From Pseudarthrobacter sp. NamE2 (GTDB lineage Bacteria > Actinomycetota > Actinomycetes > Actinomycetales > Micrococcaceae), in contig NZ_VAHN01000007.1 in assembly GCF_005796205.1 (NCBI RefSeq), forward strand, positions 151,399-215,398: 64,000 nt of DNA, given 5' to 3'. The position numbers and the translations under genes were made by a program. Numbering within the stretch: the first letter of the stretch is position 1; every line of letters begins with the position of its first letter. The notes below the pieces were generated by a model. It did not search any database. It worked only from the letters and a program-made list of their open reading frames with translations, and was not told the origin of the DNA. Positions 42,319-51,910 of the stretch are shown here, piece after piece.

Positions 42319-42717
42319 GATCACACGCCCCCTTGCGACAATCTTTATGCTCCTGATTTGAAGATTGGCCTGGAAAGTTGCACCTTCGTTTCCGGCGGGT
42401 GATTTTCCTGTATCCCTACTTCCCCGGGTATGGCTGGGCAGGGTAAGCCACTACCCCACGGTAGCTGCCCCTTCAAGCGCGGGACGGGAAAATTAGTACC
42501 AGAAACCGGCAATTCTGGGGCTAGTTGGGTCCTATCCCGCAACCTAAGGTTGGTGAAGATCCGACACCAACACCTTGCCTTTGCCATCCCGTTGATCGCT
42601 AACGGCAAGGTGTACCTCGACCTGCTGGTCCCCTGAAGGTTTGGCTTCGCCGACGGTGAAGAGACGCAGTTCGAGAAAGCTAATGACGATGACGAGATTC
42701 GCTAAAGGGGAGCCTTG
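42319..42717. other. Upstream region of the GH13 gene
   Basis: About 400 bases without a gene. Ends with the ribosome site AAAGGGGA six bases before the GH13 start. A LacI operator would be expected here; no clear palindrome was found. Confidence 0.4.
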
Positions 42718-44388
42718 ATGCATGAGGGCCTGCAGTACCAGCACACGACTAACGAGGGCCTCGTCGGTAGGACTTCAGCACCTGAATGGCTGGCAGATGC
42801 GGTCATCTACGAGATCTATCCGCAGTCGTTCGCGGACTCGAACGGTGACGGGATAGGTGACCTGCCCGGAGTGCTGCGACATCTGGACTATCTCCAGTGG
42901 CTGGGCATGAACGTGATCTGGTTCAACCCGTGTTTTGCCTCACCGTTCCGCGACGCCGGGTATGACGTTTCGGATTACGTCACTATCGCGCCCCGATATG
43001 GGACGAATGCGGACATGATCACGCTGGTAAAGGAAGCGAAGGCGCGCGGAATCAGGGTGTTGCTGGATCTCGTCGCAGGCCATACATCAATTGAACATCC
43101 ATGGTTCCGTGCGTCGATGAACGATCCTTCCGATCACCGCTACATCTGGTCGGACCGGCCAAGAGAGGCCTTCGTGGCCGCACCGGAAGGCCCCAGGGGC
43201 TGGTACATGAAGAACTTCTTCCCGGAACAGCCCGCCCTGAACTTCGGATACTCAAGACTGGCACCTGACGAGCCCTGGCGGCAGCTGCCGGACGCTGCGG
43301 GACCCCAGGCGAACAGAGCCGCACTGAAGGAAATCATTGGCTACTGGCTTGACCGAGGCGTCGCCGGGTTCCGGGTGGATATGGCCTTTTCATTGGTCAA
43401 GGACGACCCTGGCCTGGTCGAGACCACGGCTCTGTGGCGAGAGGTGGGGGAGTGGATGCGGCAGGCACATCCTGACGCAGTCCTCCTCCCGGAAAGCGAT
43501 GAACTACGAACGGTCGACGCCGGCGTGCGGGGCAACTTCGATGCTGACTTCTCACTCGTAATCCACGAGGAACACAGTGCGCTCTTCAACAATGGCGGCG
43601 CGGGCCTGTTGCCCTGGCAGCAGGAGGTTGAGCCGTGCTATTTCGATCCCGACGCCGATGTTGACGAGGGCAGGCGCGCATTTGAGAGGTTCCTGGGCCT
43701 GTGGAACCACCATCTCGAAACTAACGGTCCCGATCGCCTCGTCGTGCTGCCCTCATCCGATCACGACTTTTTCCGACTGGTATGCGGGAACAGGACCATC
43801 GAGCAACTTCCGGCGGTTTTCACCTTTCTCCTGACCTGGGGCTCCATTCCCTCGATCTACTACGGCGACGAGATTGGCATGCGCTATCTGGAAGAGGCTC
43901 CCGAGAAGGAAGGCAGCATCTGGACCCCTGCCTTTAACCGCGCTTCCTGCCGCACGCCAATGCAGTGGGACGACAGGCTTCCGAATGCGGGCTTCTCGAC
44001 CGGATCCACGGAAAGCCTGTACCTTCCGCAGGACCCCGACGCCGACCGGCCTACCGTGGCAGCGCAACTGGATGATGCCCACTCGCTCTTGCGTTTCGTT
44101 CAAGGCCTGGTGCAGCTGCGCCGTTCGGTTCCTGCCCTGGGAACCAGAGCGTCCAGAACCGTGCTCTCTTCCGGCTATCCGCTCGTATACCTTCGCGACG
44201 AAACCCATCTGATCGTCGTCAACCCACTCCGCCAGGCAATGGAAGTGAAAGTCGAAATGCCTGCGGGTACGGCCGCACGGCACCTCTTCGGGCCCGGCGT
44301 CGGCCTTGACGACGGCGTGATCTGCGCGACCGGATTCGGTTGCGGCGTATTCGAACTGGCATCGCTCCGAGAGCAAGGGCGGAGCTGA
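42718..44388 (+). CDS. GH13 alpha-glucosidase/trehalose-synthase-like protein
   Basis: ATG at 42718 with AAAGGGGA upstream; 556 residues. GH13 regions in order: VIYEIYPQSFADSNGDGIGD (calcium-type loop of the oligo-1,6-glucosidase group), region I LLDLVAGHTSIEHPWF, region II GVAGFRVDMAFSLV with the nucleophile Asp, region III AVLLPESDELRT with the acid/base Glu, and region IV LPSSDHDFFRL with HD. A C-terminal beta domain follows (TVLSSGYPLVYLRDETHLIV). No signal peptide, so cytoplasmic. Likely hydrolyses or isomerises small alpha-glucosides such as sucrose, isomaltose or trehalose. The next gene is a LacI-type regulator. Confidence 0.9.
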   Translation: MHEGLQYQHTTNEGLVGRTSAPEWLADAVIYEIYPQSFADSNGDGIGDLPGVLRHLDYLQWLGMNVIWFNPCFASPFRDAGYDVSDYVTIAPRYGTNADMITLVKEAKARGIRVLLDLVAGHTSIEHPWFRASMNDPSDHRYIWSDRPREAFVAAPEGPRGWYMKNFFPEQPALNFGYSRLAPDEPWRQLPDAAGPQANRAALKEIIGYWLDRGVAGFRVDMAFSLVKDDPGLVETTALWREVGEWMRQAHPDAVLLPESDELRTVDAGVRGNFDADFSLVIHEEHSALFNNGGAGLLPWQQEVEPCYFDPDADVDEGRRAFERFLGLWNHHLETNGPDRLVVLPSSDHDFFRLVCGNRTIEQLPAVFTFLLTWGSIPSIYYGDEIGMRYLEEAPEKEGSIWTPAFNRASCRTPMQWDDRLPNAGFSTGSTESLYLPQDPDADRPTVAAQLDDAHSLLRFVQGLVQLRRSVPALGTRASRTVLSSGYPLVYLRDETHLIVVNPLRQAMEVKVEMPAGTAARHLFGPGVGLDDGVICATGFGCGVFELASLREQGRS

Positions 44389-44527
44389 CACCGGCAAACG
44401 GCAGCAAGGCGCCCCCGCTCTCCCCGATTGCCGTGCCTGCCATCCTCAGACGAATGTTTTCTGCCTGACCGGGCGCAGGATTGCCTGTTCCCAGCTGACG
44501 ATCGCCACCTCCAGAAAGGGTTGAGCC

Positions 44528-45574
44528 GTGCTGACCGAAACTAGCCCAGTGACCATCAAAGACGTCGCAACACTGGCGGGAATCTCCATCTGTGCTGCCT
44601 CACGGGCCCTTAGAGGCCTGCCGGGCGTATCCGAGTCCACGTGTGCCAAAGCACACGAATCCGCAGAGAAGCTCCGCTACCGCGTCCCATCCCCAGCTCA
44701 AAGCAACAACAACAGGAGCGGAGCTGTGGCAGTCGTCGTTCCAACGGCCACAACCTGGTACTTCGCCCATGCTGCCGAGGCGGCCCAGGAGATCATTGCC
44801 GACGCCGGACTGGATCCAGTTCTTATTAGCCTGCGCGGACAGGAACACATTCAGTCGCGACTCTTTGACGACCCAAGGGAACTAGCCCAAACAGTGGACG
44901 GCTTCCTGATCATCGACGTCGACCTCACCCCCCAACAAACAGCGGCACTGTCCTCCAGCCACCGAGCAATCGCAAGTGTCGGCATGCACAACGTCCCTTG
45001 GGACAACGTGGGTATCGACAATGTCGCTGCGGCAAAGGCAGCCACCAACCGGCTGCTGTCCCTTGGTCACTGGGATATAGCGTTTCTGGCCGGTGGCCAG
45101 ACCGGCAACGGCAAGATTAGGGCCACCCCGGACCGCAGACAAGGATTCGAGTTAGCTCTTGCCGAGCATGATGCGGTAGCGCACCCGGACTGGGTCATCG
45201 AGGCCGGCTACACCCTTGAAGGCGGGCGTCAGGCAATGGAAGAACTGATTAAGCACAGGGATATACCCACGGCCGTCTTCGCTGGCTGCGACGAGGTTGC
45301 CTTCGGTGCACTTATGTCCTTAAAGGACCACGGGCTCGCCTGCCCAGGGAACATCTCCATGATTGGTATTGATGATCATCCAATCAGCAGGGTCCTCGGT
45401 CTAACGACGATTGCCCAACCAGTCGCCGACGAAGCTGCCTTCGCAGCAACCCTCCTTCTGGACAGGCTTCAGAGACCCACCGAGACAGGAAGCCCCGGGA
45501 ACCACTACCTCCCCACAGTGCTGACGGATCGCACGAGTACCGAGCGCAGAGTGGCATCACAACTTCACCGATAA
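44528..45574 (+). CDS. LacI-family transcriptional regulator
   Basis: GTG at 44528 with AGAAAGGG upstream; 348 residues. The HTH and hinge helix read VTIKDVATLAGISICAASRA, LRGLPGVSESTCAKAHESAE. The periplasmic-binding-like effector domain has GAVAVVVPTATTWYFAHAAE, GIDNVAAAKAATNRLLSLGH and SMIGIDDHPISRVLGLTTIA. It probably controls the GH13 gene just before it in response to a sugar. Confidence 0.9.
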   Translation: MLTETSPVTIKDVATLAGISICAASRALRGLPGVSESTCAKAHESAEKLRYRVPSPAQSNNNRSGAVAVVVPTATTWYFAHAAEAAQEIIADAGLDPVLISLRGQEHIQSRLFDDPRELAQTVDGFLIIDVDLTPQQTAALSSSHRAIASVGMHNVPWDNVGIDNVAAAKAATNRLLSLGHWDIAFLAGGQTGNGKIRATPDRRQGFELALAEHDAVAHPDWVIEAGYTLEGGRQAMEELIKHRDIPTAVFAGCDEVAFGALMSLKDHGLACPGNISMIGIDDHPISRVLGLTTIAQPVADEAAFAATLLLDRLQRPTETGSPGNHYLPTVLTDRTSTERRVASQLHR

Positions 45575-45595
45575 AACAATCAATCTTCTTTAGGG

Positions 45596-46183
45596 GTGCC
45601 GGGAGTGTCATGGCTTCAGGATTCAAGACCGGTAAGTGCAGAACTGAAGAGGCGCTGCAAAGGTTTCCTACTCTGGGTCCTAGTGGTTGAGGTGGTCTTC
45701 ATCCTTCCACTTTGGCTGAGCTGGCTCACGGAGGACGTTCCTAATGAGACGTACGCCCATCACCTACCGTTTGCAGTCTTACTGCTCGGAGGCTGGACTG
45801 TCCTGCTCATCACTCCGTCCTTGACTGCACGTATGGCGGTGCCTGACGAGCATTTTGCGTCCTTTAGATATGCGTTGCGCTCAGGAAAACTGTCCCTCGC
45901 TAGCCTTTTCTGCGATTGGAGCCAAGAGCTGGAGACGTGGCGTCGTCATTACCAGTTGGTCCTCCGGCTTGCGCCAATCCTTACCACTGCCGGCCTTGCG
46001 CTTGATATCTGTGGCTTATTGGTCGAGCCGCAGGAACACACTTTCTATACTCTTGCCGCTGTAGGTGTGGCGATAGCTGGTCTCGTTGCTTACGCTTCAG
46101 CTGCATTCAAGCTTCATAACATCATCAGTCTGGGGAAGGAACTGCAGGCGCAGCAGCGCATGTTGGCACCCTACCGAATCTGA
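45596..46183 (+). CDS. Membrane protein with four predicted helices, unknown function
   Basis: GTG at 45596, 21 bases after the LacI gene; other nearby starts are possible. 195 residues. Helices: FLLWVLVVEVVFILPLWLSW, LPFAVLLLGGWTVLLITPSL, RLAPILTTAGLALDICGLLV and AAVGVAIAGLVAYASAAFKL. Between helices 2 and 3 is a soluble loop of about 55 residues (FRYALRSGKLSLASLFCDW). No known family. Convergent with the AraC gene. Confidence 0.65.
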   Translation: MPGVSWLQDSRPVSAELKRRCKGFLLWVLVVEVVFILPLWLSWLTEDVPNETYAHHLPFAVLLLGGWTVLLITPSLTARMAVPDEHFASFRYALRSGKLSLASLFCDWSQELETWRRHYQLVLRLAPILTTAGLALDICGLLVEPQEHTFYTLAAVGVAIAGLVAYASAAFKLHNIISLGKELQAQQRMLAPYRI

Positions 46184-46249
46184 CTCGGGATCCGGCTTCG
46201 GTGTCTTCAGCACTGAGTGGTTCCATTCGTGGTGGCCTGTTATGGATTG

Positions 46250-47191
46250 CTATGAGTTGTGGGTATTTTGACCTGCAGCTCTGTAGGCCCTGGGAGTGAC
46301 TCCAATGTCCTTGAGAAAGTGACGATTGAAGTTGGAGAGGTTGCTGAACCCGACCTCGTAGCAGATGTCGGAAATCGGTTTGTCGCTGTGTTCAAGCAGG
46401 CGACGCGCGTGGGCGAGCCGGAGCTTACGGACCAGATCACTAAAGTTCTGGCCGGTACCGCGCTTAAAGTATTTCGAGAAAGTAGCTTCCGGCATGCCCA
46501 CCAGGGCCGCCGCCTCTGACATTCTGACACTTCCTGCATGGTTGCTGAAAACGTACTCGAGGACGATGTCCACCACTGCCGCGGCTTGGCCATCGAGCTG
46601 GGGTCTGAACCACTCTTCAGCCAAATAGCGGCGTTCTTCCTGCGGGGAGCGGGTGAGAACCACGAAAAGGTCAAGCAGGTGTCGGAATCGTTCCAGTCCA
46701 TTGGTCGCACCCATCGCTTCGATAGCATTGGCAGCTGCTTCCGCTGAGGACCCAAGGAACTCGATGCCGCGGGCCGACTGGGCAAGGAGGGGCTTCACCT
46801 CCGCTATCTCCGGGACCAACGCCGCAGTTTGCTCGACCCACTTCCCGTCGAACTGGATCACGGCGTCCCGGTTCTCAAGGACCTCTCCTGGTTCGAGGTC
46901 GCTAACCCAGTCGTGCGGCAGACCGGACCCGACTATCGAGACATGGCCGGCGTCGAACGTTCCGATGTAGTCCCCCACGATGAACCGACCACTGCCCTTT
47001 CGGATGAGATGGATCTCGTACTCCGGGTGGTAGTTCCAGCGTGCCACCGGGCTGGGATAGTCATGCTGATGCCAGCGGACAGAGTGAGTGGGGTCCGGCG
47101 GAATGACCTCGCGGTTGGCCTGCATCCCCATCAGCCTTTCCGCCAGCCGGGCAGCAGCCTCATCGTCGGGGTTTACAGTGCCTATGCTCAT
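46250..47191 (-). CDS. AraC-family regulator of the polyol operon
   Basis: ATG at 47189-47191 with GGAGAAGGAG upstream; 313 residues. N-terminal cupin-like sensor: SVRWHQHDYPSPVARWNYHP, HLIRKGSGRFIVGDYIGTFD, GSGLPHDWVSDLEPGE. The C-terminal double HTH is complete: VRMSEAAALVGMPEATFSKY and SDKPISDICYEVGFSNLSNF, ending FLKDIGVTPRAYRAAGQ. Divergent from the solute-binding protein gene with 264 bp between starts; it therefore probably activates the ABC transporter operon on polyol binding. Confidence 0.92.
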   Translation of the reverse strand: MSIGTVNPDDEAAARLAERLMGMQANREVIPPDPTHSVRWHQHDYPSPVARWNYHPEYEIHLIRKGSGRFIVGDYIGTFDAGHVSIVGSGLPHDWVSDLEPGEVLENRDAVIQFDGKWVEQTAALVPEIAEVKPLLAQSARGIEFLGSSAEAAANAIEAMGATNGLERFRHLLDLFVVLTRSPQEERRYLAEEWFRPQLDGQAAAVVDIVLEYVFSNHAGSVRMSEAAALVGMPEATFSKYFKRGTGQNFSDLVRKLRLAHARRLLEHSDKPISDICYEVGFSNLSNFNRHFLKDIGVTPRAYRAAGQNTHNS

Positions 47192-47455
47192 TTCTCCTTC
47201 TCCTGGGTCTATAAAAAATGGACAAGCTATATCACGCAGTTCCCAACATCACCGGGCCAGCCCCAGCAACACCATGCAAATAAGTATCAGCATTCTTCAA
47301 CTACGACGCTAGTTGTCCTCTAACGCACGCCCCTATCGTTGAGGAACATCAGCGAGGTATGCCGGTTTCGGCGTCCCGCTCCCCCGCGGTCCCGATAGCC
47401 GACACAGCAGTCGGCCTACCGGACCTGCTCCCCTTAAAGAACAAAGGAGTCCTTA
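47192..47455. promoter_or_regulatory. Divergent control region, AraC gene/polyol operon
   Basis: 264 bases between divergent starts. AT-richer than its surroundings (e.g. the TATAAAAAATGGACAAG region near 47210 and ATAAGTATCAGCATTC near 47280), consistent with promoters. Exact AraC sites could not be assigned. Confidence 0.5.
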
Positions 47456-48805
47456 ATGCGCCCGAAGCTACGTGCCGCCTCATTGGCCGCAGGTGCCCTC
47501 TGTATCGCGCTCTCCGCCTCTGCCTGTTCAGGTGCCGGCGGTGGCTCGGCGGCAGGCGATGAGAACAGCATCAATGTGCTGATGGTAAATAACCCGCAGA
47601 TGGAGGATCTGCAGAAACTTACGGCCGACAACTTCACCAAGGAAAGCGGGATCAAGGTTAACTACACGATCCTTCCGGAGAATGACGTCAGGGCAAAGAT
47701 CAGCCAGGAGTTTTCCACTCAGGCGGGCCAGTACGATGTCGCTTCGCTGTCCAACTACGAAATCCCGTTCTATTCCGCCAATGGATGGCTGGCCCCTGTT
47801 GACAGCGTCGCTAAGGACCCGGAGTTCGACCAGGATGACATCCTGCCGGCCTACACCGCTTCGCTCACGGGTGAAGACGGCAAGCTTTACGGTGAGCCTT
47901 TCTATGGCGAGTCCTCTTTTTTGATGTACCGGAAGGACGTCTTTGAAGCCAAGGGCCTGACGATGCCTGAGAAACCGACTTGGGACCAGGTTGCTGACCT
48001 CGCCGCTAAGGTCGACGGAGCAGAGCCGGGCATGAAAGGCATCTGCCTCCGGGGCCAGCCCGGCTGGGGCCAAGTTTTCGCCCCGCTGACAACGGTGGTG
48101 AACACCTTCGGGGGAACGTGGTTCGACAAGGACTGGAACGCGAAGGTGAACTCCCCCGAATTCACTGCTGCTACTGAGTTTTATGTCAACCTTGTCCGGG
48201 AACACGGTGAAGCAGGCGCTGCCCAGGCGGGGTTCACTGAGTGCCTGAACAACATGGGGCAGAGCAAAGTCGCTATGTGGTACGACGCCACCTCCGCAGC
48301 TGGCGCTCTGGAGGCCGACGCATCCCCCGTAAAAGGCAAGATCGGTTACGCTCAGGCTCCCGTCAAGGAAACAGAGTCATCGGGTTGGTTGTGGACCTGG
48401 TCGTGGGGCGTCCAGGCTGCCTCAAAGAAGCAGGAAGCCGCGGGCAAGTTCATCGCTTGGGCCAGCTCGAAGAAGTATGAGGAACTCGTGGCCTCCAAGC
48501 TCGGGTGGGCCAAAGTCCCCTCGGGCAAGCGCATCTCCACTTACGAAAACCCTGAGTTCCAGAAGGCCGCTCCCTTCTTCACCGCTGAGCGGTCCGCCAT
48601 CGAAAATGCCGATCCGAAGAACCCCGGCGTCCAGGAACGTCCCGTGGTCGGCATCCAGTTCGTAGGCATCCCCGAGTTCGCTGACCTTGGCACTACGGTC
48701 TCCCAGGGCGTCAGCTCCGCCATTGCCGGACAGGGTTCTGTCGCCGACGCGCTGGCCAAGGGGCAAGAAGCCGCACAAAAAGTCGGCGATAAGTACAAGA
48801 AGTAA
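47456..48805 (+). CDS. Sugar/polyol ABC transporter substrate-binding lipoprotein
   Basis: ATG at 47456 with AAAGGAG upstream; 449 residues. Lipobox SASACSGAG after a Sec signal. Family-1 solute-binding features: INVLMVNNPQMEDLQKLTAD, GQYDVASLSNYEIPFYSANG, LYGEPFYGESSFLMYRKDVF, SSGWLWTWSWGVQAASKKQE and GIPEFADLGTTVSQGVSSAI. This pattern is like the polyol (sorbitol/mannitol) binding proteins SmoE/MtlE. First gene of an operon with two permeases, a polyol dehydrogenase and a PfkB kinase; no ATPase gene is linked, so a shared MsmK/UgpC-type ATPase must serve. Confidence 0.93.
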   Translation: MRPKLRAASLAAGALCIALSASACSGAGGGSAAGDENSINVLMVNNPQMEDLQKLTADNFTKESGIKVNYTILPENDVRAKISQEFSTQAGQYDVASLSNYEIPFYSANGWLAPVDSVAKDPEFDQDDILPAYTASLTGEDGKLYGEPFYGESSFLMYRKDVFEAKGLTMPEKPTWDQVADLAAKVDGAEPGMKGICLRGQPGWGQVFAPLTTVVNTFGGTWFDKDWNAKVNSPEFTAATEFYVNLVREHGEAGAAQAGFTECLNNMGQSKVAMWYDATSAAGALEADASPVKGKIGYAQAPVKETESSGWLWTWSWGVQAASKKQEAAGKFIAWASSKKYEELVASKLGWAKVPSGKRISTYENPEFQKAAPFFTAERSAIENADPKNPGVQERPVVGIQFVGIPEFADLGTTVSQGVSSAIAGQGSVADALAKGQEAAQKVGDKYKK

Positions 48806-48820
48806 TAACCCACCAACCGG

Positions 48821-48852
48821 TGCTGTAGCCCGCCTCCGGGCGGGCTACAGCA
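48821..48852 (+). repeat. Intercistronic hairpin after the binding-protein gene
   Basis: A perfect 14-bp stem (TGCTGTAGCCCGCC) with a 4-base loop TCCG, 16 bp after the stop and 19 bp before the permease start; no T-run. Probably a partial terminator or mRNA-stabilising stem that keeps binding-protein message in excess over permease message. Confidence 0.75.
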
Positions 48853-48870
48853 CCGCAGGAGACCCCCACT

Positions 48871-49839
48871 ATGACGACCGCAACAGCGCCCATTTCCCGC
48901 ACCGGGCATAGCGCATCCAAACCGCCAAAAAACGCCAGGTCCCGTGAACGTGCCCTGGTCTGGGCCCGGCGTGCGCCGCTGCTGCCGGCCCTGATCTTCC
49001 TCATCATCGTCACCCAGCTTCCGTTCGTGGTGACCCTGATCATCTCTTTCCTCAACTGGAACAGCCTGCGCCCGGACCAAACCGGGTTCGCCGGATTCGG
49101 AAATTACGTCCAGGTGCTGACAAATGCCGACCTTCGTCAGGCCATTTTCACCACCATCATCCTCACCGTCGCGGTGGTCCTGGTCAGTCTGCTCATCGGG
49201 CTCGGACTGGCACTGTTGCTGGACAAGAAATTCATCGGCCGTGGCCTGGCACGCACCCTGCTGATCGCCCCGTTCCTCGTTGTCCCTGTGGCCGCTGCAC
49301 TTATCTGGAAGCACGCCCTGCTGAACCCTACCTATGGGTTGATCAACGGAACGCTGACCTGGATCTGGTCATTGTCCGGAAGCAACAACCCGCCCCAGCC
49401 GGACCTCCTCTCACAGGCACCCCTCATGGCGGTAATCGTGTCCCTGGTCTGGCAGTGGACCCCGTTCATGATGCTGATTCTGCTCGCCGGGCTGCAGTCC
49501 CGACCGATGGACACGATCGAAGCCGCCCAGATGGACGGTGCGACCCCGTGGATCATCTTCCGCGACCTGACGCTGCCGCACCTGCGCCAGTACCTGGAGC
49601 TCGGTGGGTTGCTCGGTGCGATCTATATCGTGCAGAACTTTGATGCCGTCTTCACTCTTACCTCTGGCGGCCTGGGCACAGCGAATCTGCCCTACGCGAT
49701 CTACCAGACGTTCTACTTCGCCAATGAATACGGCCTGGCTTCCGCCGCCGGTGTCGTCGTGGTCATCGGGACGATCATCGTCGCGACCTTCGCACTCCGC
49801 ACCGTTTTCTCGCTCTTCAAGAAGGAGGCAGCACGATGA
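48871..49839 (+). CDS. Polyol ABC transporter permease 1
   Basis: ATG at 48871 with GCAGGAGA upstream; 322 residues with six predicted helices. Begins with a polar N-terminus, then APLLPALIFLIIVTQLPFVV; the EAA loop is IEAAQMDGATPWIIFRDLTL (contact with the ATPase). Matches the MalF/SmoF type of permease. Its stop overlaps the start of the second permease (ATGA). Confidence 0.93.
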   Translation: MTTATAPISRTGHSASKPPKNARSRERALVWARRAPLLPALIFLIIVTQLPFVVTLIISFLNWNSLRPDQTGFAGFGNYVQVLTNADLRQAIFTTIILTVAVVLVSLLIGLGLALLLDKKFIGRGLARTLLIAPFLVVPVAAALIWKHALLNPTYGLINGTLTWIWSLSGSNNPPQPDLLSQAPLMAVIVSLVWQWTPFMMLILLAGLQSRPMDTIEAAQMDGATPWIIFRDLTLPHLRQYLELGGLLGAIYIVQNFDAVFTLTSGGLGTANLPYAIYQTFYFANEYGLASAAGVVVVIGTIIVATFALRTVFSLFKKEAAR

Positions 49840-50753
49840 GCACGCTCAGCCCCGCCGCGCCCCGCAAGACACCACCGGGTCCGACAGCACTGAACACTGT
49901 TTCGCGTCGCCGCGGCAAAAGCCGCATGGACCCTACCCGGAACAACACCGCCGCCGGCATCGCCGCATGGCTGCTGGCCCTGCTCTTCGCAACACCGGTG
50001 CTGTGGATGATCCTGACCTCCTTCCACTCAGAGACGGACGCTGCAACCAACCCACCATCGATAGCGGCTGACCTGACACTGGATGCCTACAAGGAATTCT
50101 TCGGCGCAAGTTCCGGAATCAGCCCCTGGCCACCCCTGATCAACTCAGCCACCGCCTCCATCATCTCGACCCTCCTGGTCCTCGCACTGGCCATCCCCGC
50201 GGCCTACGCACTGTCCATCCGGCCGGTGAAAAAGTGGACCGACGTCATGTTCTTCTTCCTTTCCACGAAGATGATGCCCGTGGTCGCCGCGATCCTGCCG
50301 CTTTACCTGTTCGCCAAGACAGCCGGAGCACTGGACAACATCTGGTTCCTGATCCTGATGTACACCTCCATGAACCTGCCCATAGCGGTGTGGATGATGC
50401 GGTCCTTCCTCGCCGAAGTTCCCGAAGAAATGCTCGAGGCAGCTCAGATCGACGGCGCCAACCTCCTGCTCATCCTCCGCAAGATCATCGCCCCCGTCGC
50501 AATGCCCGGCATCGCCGCCACCGCTCTGATCTGCTTCATCTTCAGCTGGAACGAACTCCTCCTGGCCCGCGTCCTCACCGGCGTCGTCGCCGGCACCGCA
50601 CCGGTCTTCCTCACAGGCTTCGTATCAAGCCAGGGCCTCTTCCTCGCCAAAGTGTGCGCGGCTGCCGTCATCATCTCCCTGCCGGTGCTGTTCGCAGGGT
50701 TCGCCGCCCAGGACAAACTCGTCCAGGGCCTCTCCCTCGGCGCCGTCAAGTAA
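49836..50753 (+). CDS. Polyol ABC transporter permease 2
   Basis: ATG at 49836 overlapping the preceding gene; 305 residues, six helices. Segments: GIAAWLLALLFATPVLWMIL, DVMFFFLSTKMMPVVAAILP, YTSMNLPIAVWMMRSFLAEV, and the EAA loop EMLEAAQIDGANLLLILRKI, then ICFIFSWNELLLARVLTG. MalG/SmoG type. Forms the transmembrane pore with permease 1. Confidence 0.93.
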   Translation: MSTLSPAAPRKTPPGPTALNTVSRRRGKSRMDPTRNNTAAGIAAWLLALLFATPVLWMILTSFHSETDAATNPPSIAADLTLDAYKEFFGASSGISPWPPLINSATASIISTLLVLALAIPAAYALSIRPVKKWTDVMFFFLSTKMMPVVAAILPLYLFAKTAGALDNIWFLILMYTSMNLPIAVWMMRSFLAEVPEEMLEAAQIDGANLLLILRKIIAPVAMPGIAATALICFIFSWNELLLARVLTGVVAGTAPVFLTGFVSSQGLFLAKVCAAAVIISLPVLFAGFAAQDKLVQGLSLGAVK

Positions 50754-50793
50754 CCAGTGGCCCTTCCAAGACGTATATAAAGGACAACTTCAG

Positions 50794-51855
50794 ATGACAA
50801 CATCCACCGCCCAGACCGGCAGCCAATCGGCCCACAAGCTGCCCGACACCATGCGCGCATCCGTCCTGAAGCATCAGGGTGACATGGTGATGGAAACCCT
50901 TCCCCTGCCGAAGCTCAACGCCGACCAGGTCCTGGTCCAGGTCGCCGCCGTCGGCATCTGCGGAAGCGACGTGCACTACTACGAACACGGCCGGATCGGC
51001 GACTACGTCGTCGACCACCCGCTGATCCTCGGCCACGAACTCTCCGGCAGGATCACCGCCGTCGGCAGCAACGTTGACCCGGCACGCATCGGCAAGCGCG
51101 TCGCCGTCGAACCCCAGCGCCCCTGCCGCACCTGCAAGCAGTGCAAGGCCGGCCGCTACAACCTCTGCCCGGACATCGAGTTCTACGCCACCCCACCCGT
51201 CGACGGCGCCTTCACCGAGTACGTCACCATCCAGTCCGACTTCGCCTTCGACATTCCCGACAGCATCAGCGATGAAGCAGCTGCCCTCATTGAACCGCTC
51301 TCCGTAGGCCTGTGGGCCTGCGAACGTGCCGGGATCCGACCCGGCAGCCGCGTCCTGATCGCCGGCGCCGGCCCAATCGGCATCATCGCCGCCCAAGCGG
51401 CCCGTGCCTTCGGGGCCACGGAAATCTACATCAGCGACATCGCAGAAGACCGCCTCGCCTTCGCCCTGGAACACGGCGCCACCCACGCCCTGAATGCACG
51501 CACCGACACCGTTGAGGGGCTGGAAGTGGATGCGTTCATTGACGCTTCCGGTGCGCCTCAGGCGGTCCGTTCAGGTATCAAGGCCGTGGCGCCCGCTGGA
51601 AGGGTGATCCTCGTGGGTCTGGGGGCAGACGACGTCGAACTCCCAGTCTCGTACATTCAGAACCGGGAGATCTGGCTCTCCGGCGTCTTCCGCTACACCA
51701 ACACCTGGCCCCTTGCCATCCAGCTCATCGCCGACGGCAAGATCAACCTCGAAGTGCTCGTCACCGGCAAATTCAGCCTCGCCGAATCCGAAGAAGCGCT
51801 CAAAGCGGGCAAACAGCCCGGACAACTAAAGGCAATCGTCTACCCAGGCCGCTGA
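50794..51855 (+). CDS. Zinc-dependent polyol dehydrogenase (sorbitol/xylitol dehydrogenase-like)
   Basis: ATG at 50794; 353 residues. MDR-family features: catalytic zinc ligands in VGICGSDVHYYEHGRIGDYV and LILGHELSGRI, structural zinc cysteines in CRTCKQCKAGRYNLC, and the NAD-binding GAGPIGIIAAQAARAFGA. The Asp in IYISDIAEDRL after the second strand suggests NAD rather than NADP. Placed between the transporter and a PfkB kinase, it likely oxidises imported sorbitol or a similar polyol to a ketose such as fructose. Confidence 0.92.
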   Translation: MTTSTAQTGSQSAHKLPDTMRASVLKHQGDMVMETLPLPKLNADQVLVQVAAVGICGSDVHYYEHGRIGDYVVDHPLILGHELSGRITAVGSNVDPARIGKRVAVEPQRPCRTCKQCKAGRYNLCPDIEFYATPPVDGAFTEYVTIQSDFAFDIPDSISDEAAALIEPLSVGLWACERAGIRPGSRVLIAGAGPIGIIAAQAARAFGATEIYISDIAEDRLAFALEHGATHALNARTDTVEGLEVDAFIDASGAPQAVRSGIKAVAPAGRVILVGLGADDVELPVSYIQNREIWLSGVFRYTNTWPLAIQLIADGKINLEVLVTGKFSLAESEEALKAGKQPGQLKAIVYPGR

Positions 51856-51910
51856 CCAGCGCCTTCAGCTAAGCAGCAGAAACGTCCACAGTGACGACAA
51901 GGAGGCAACA

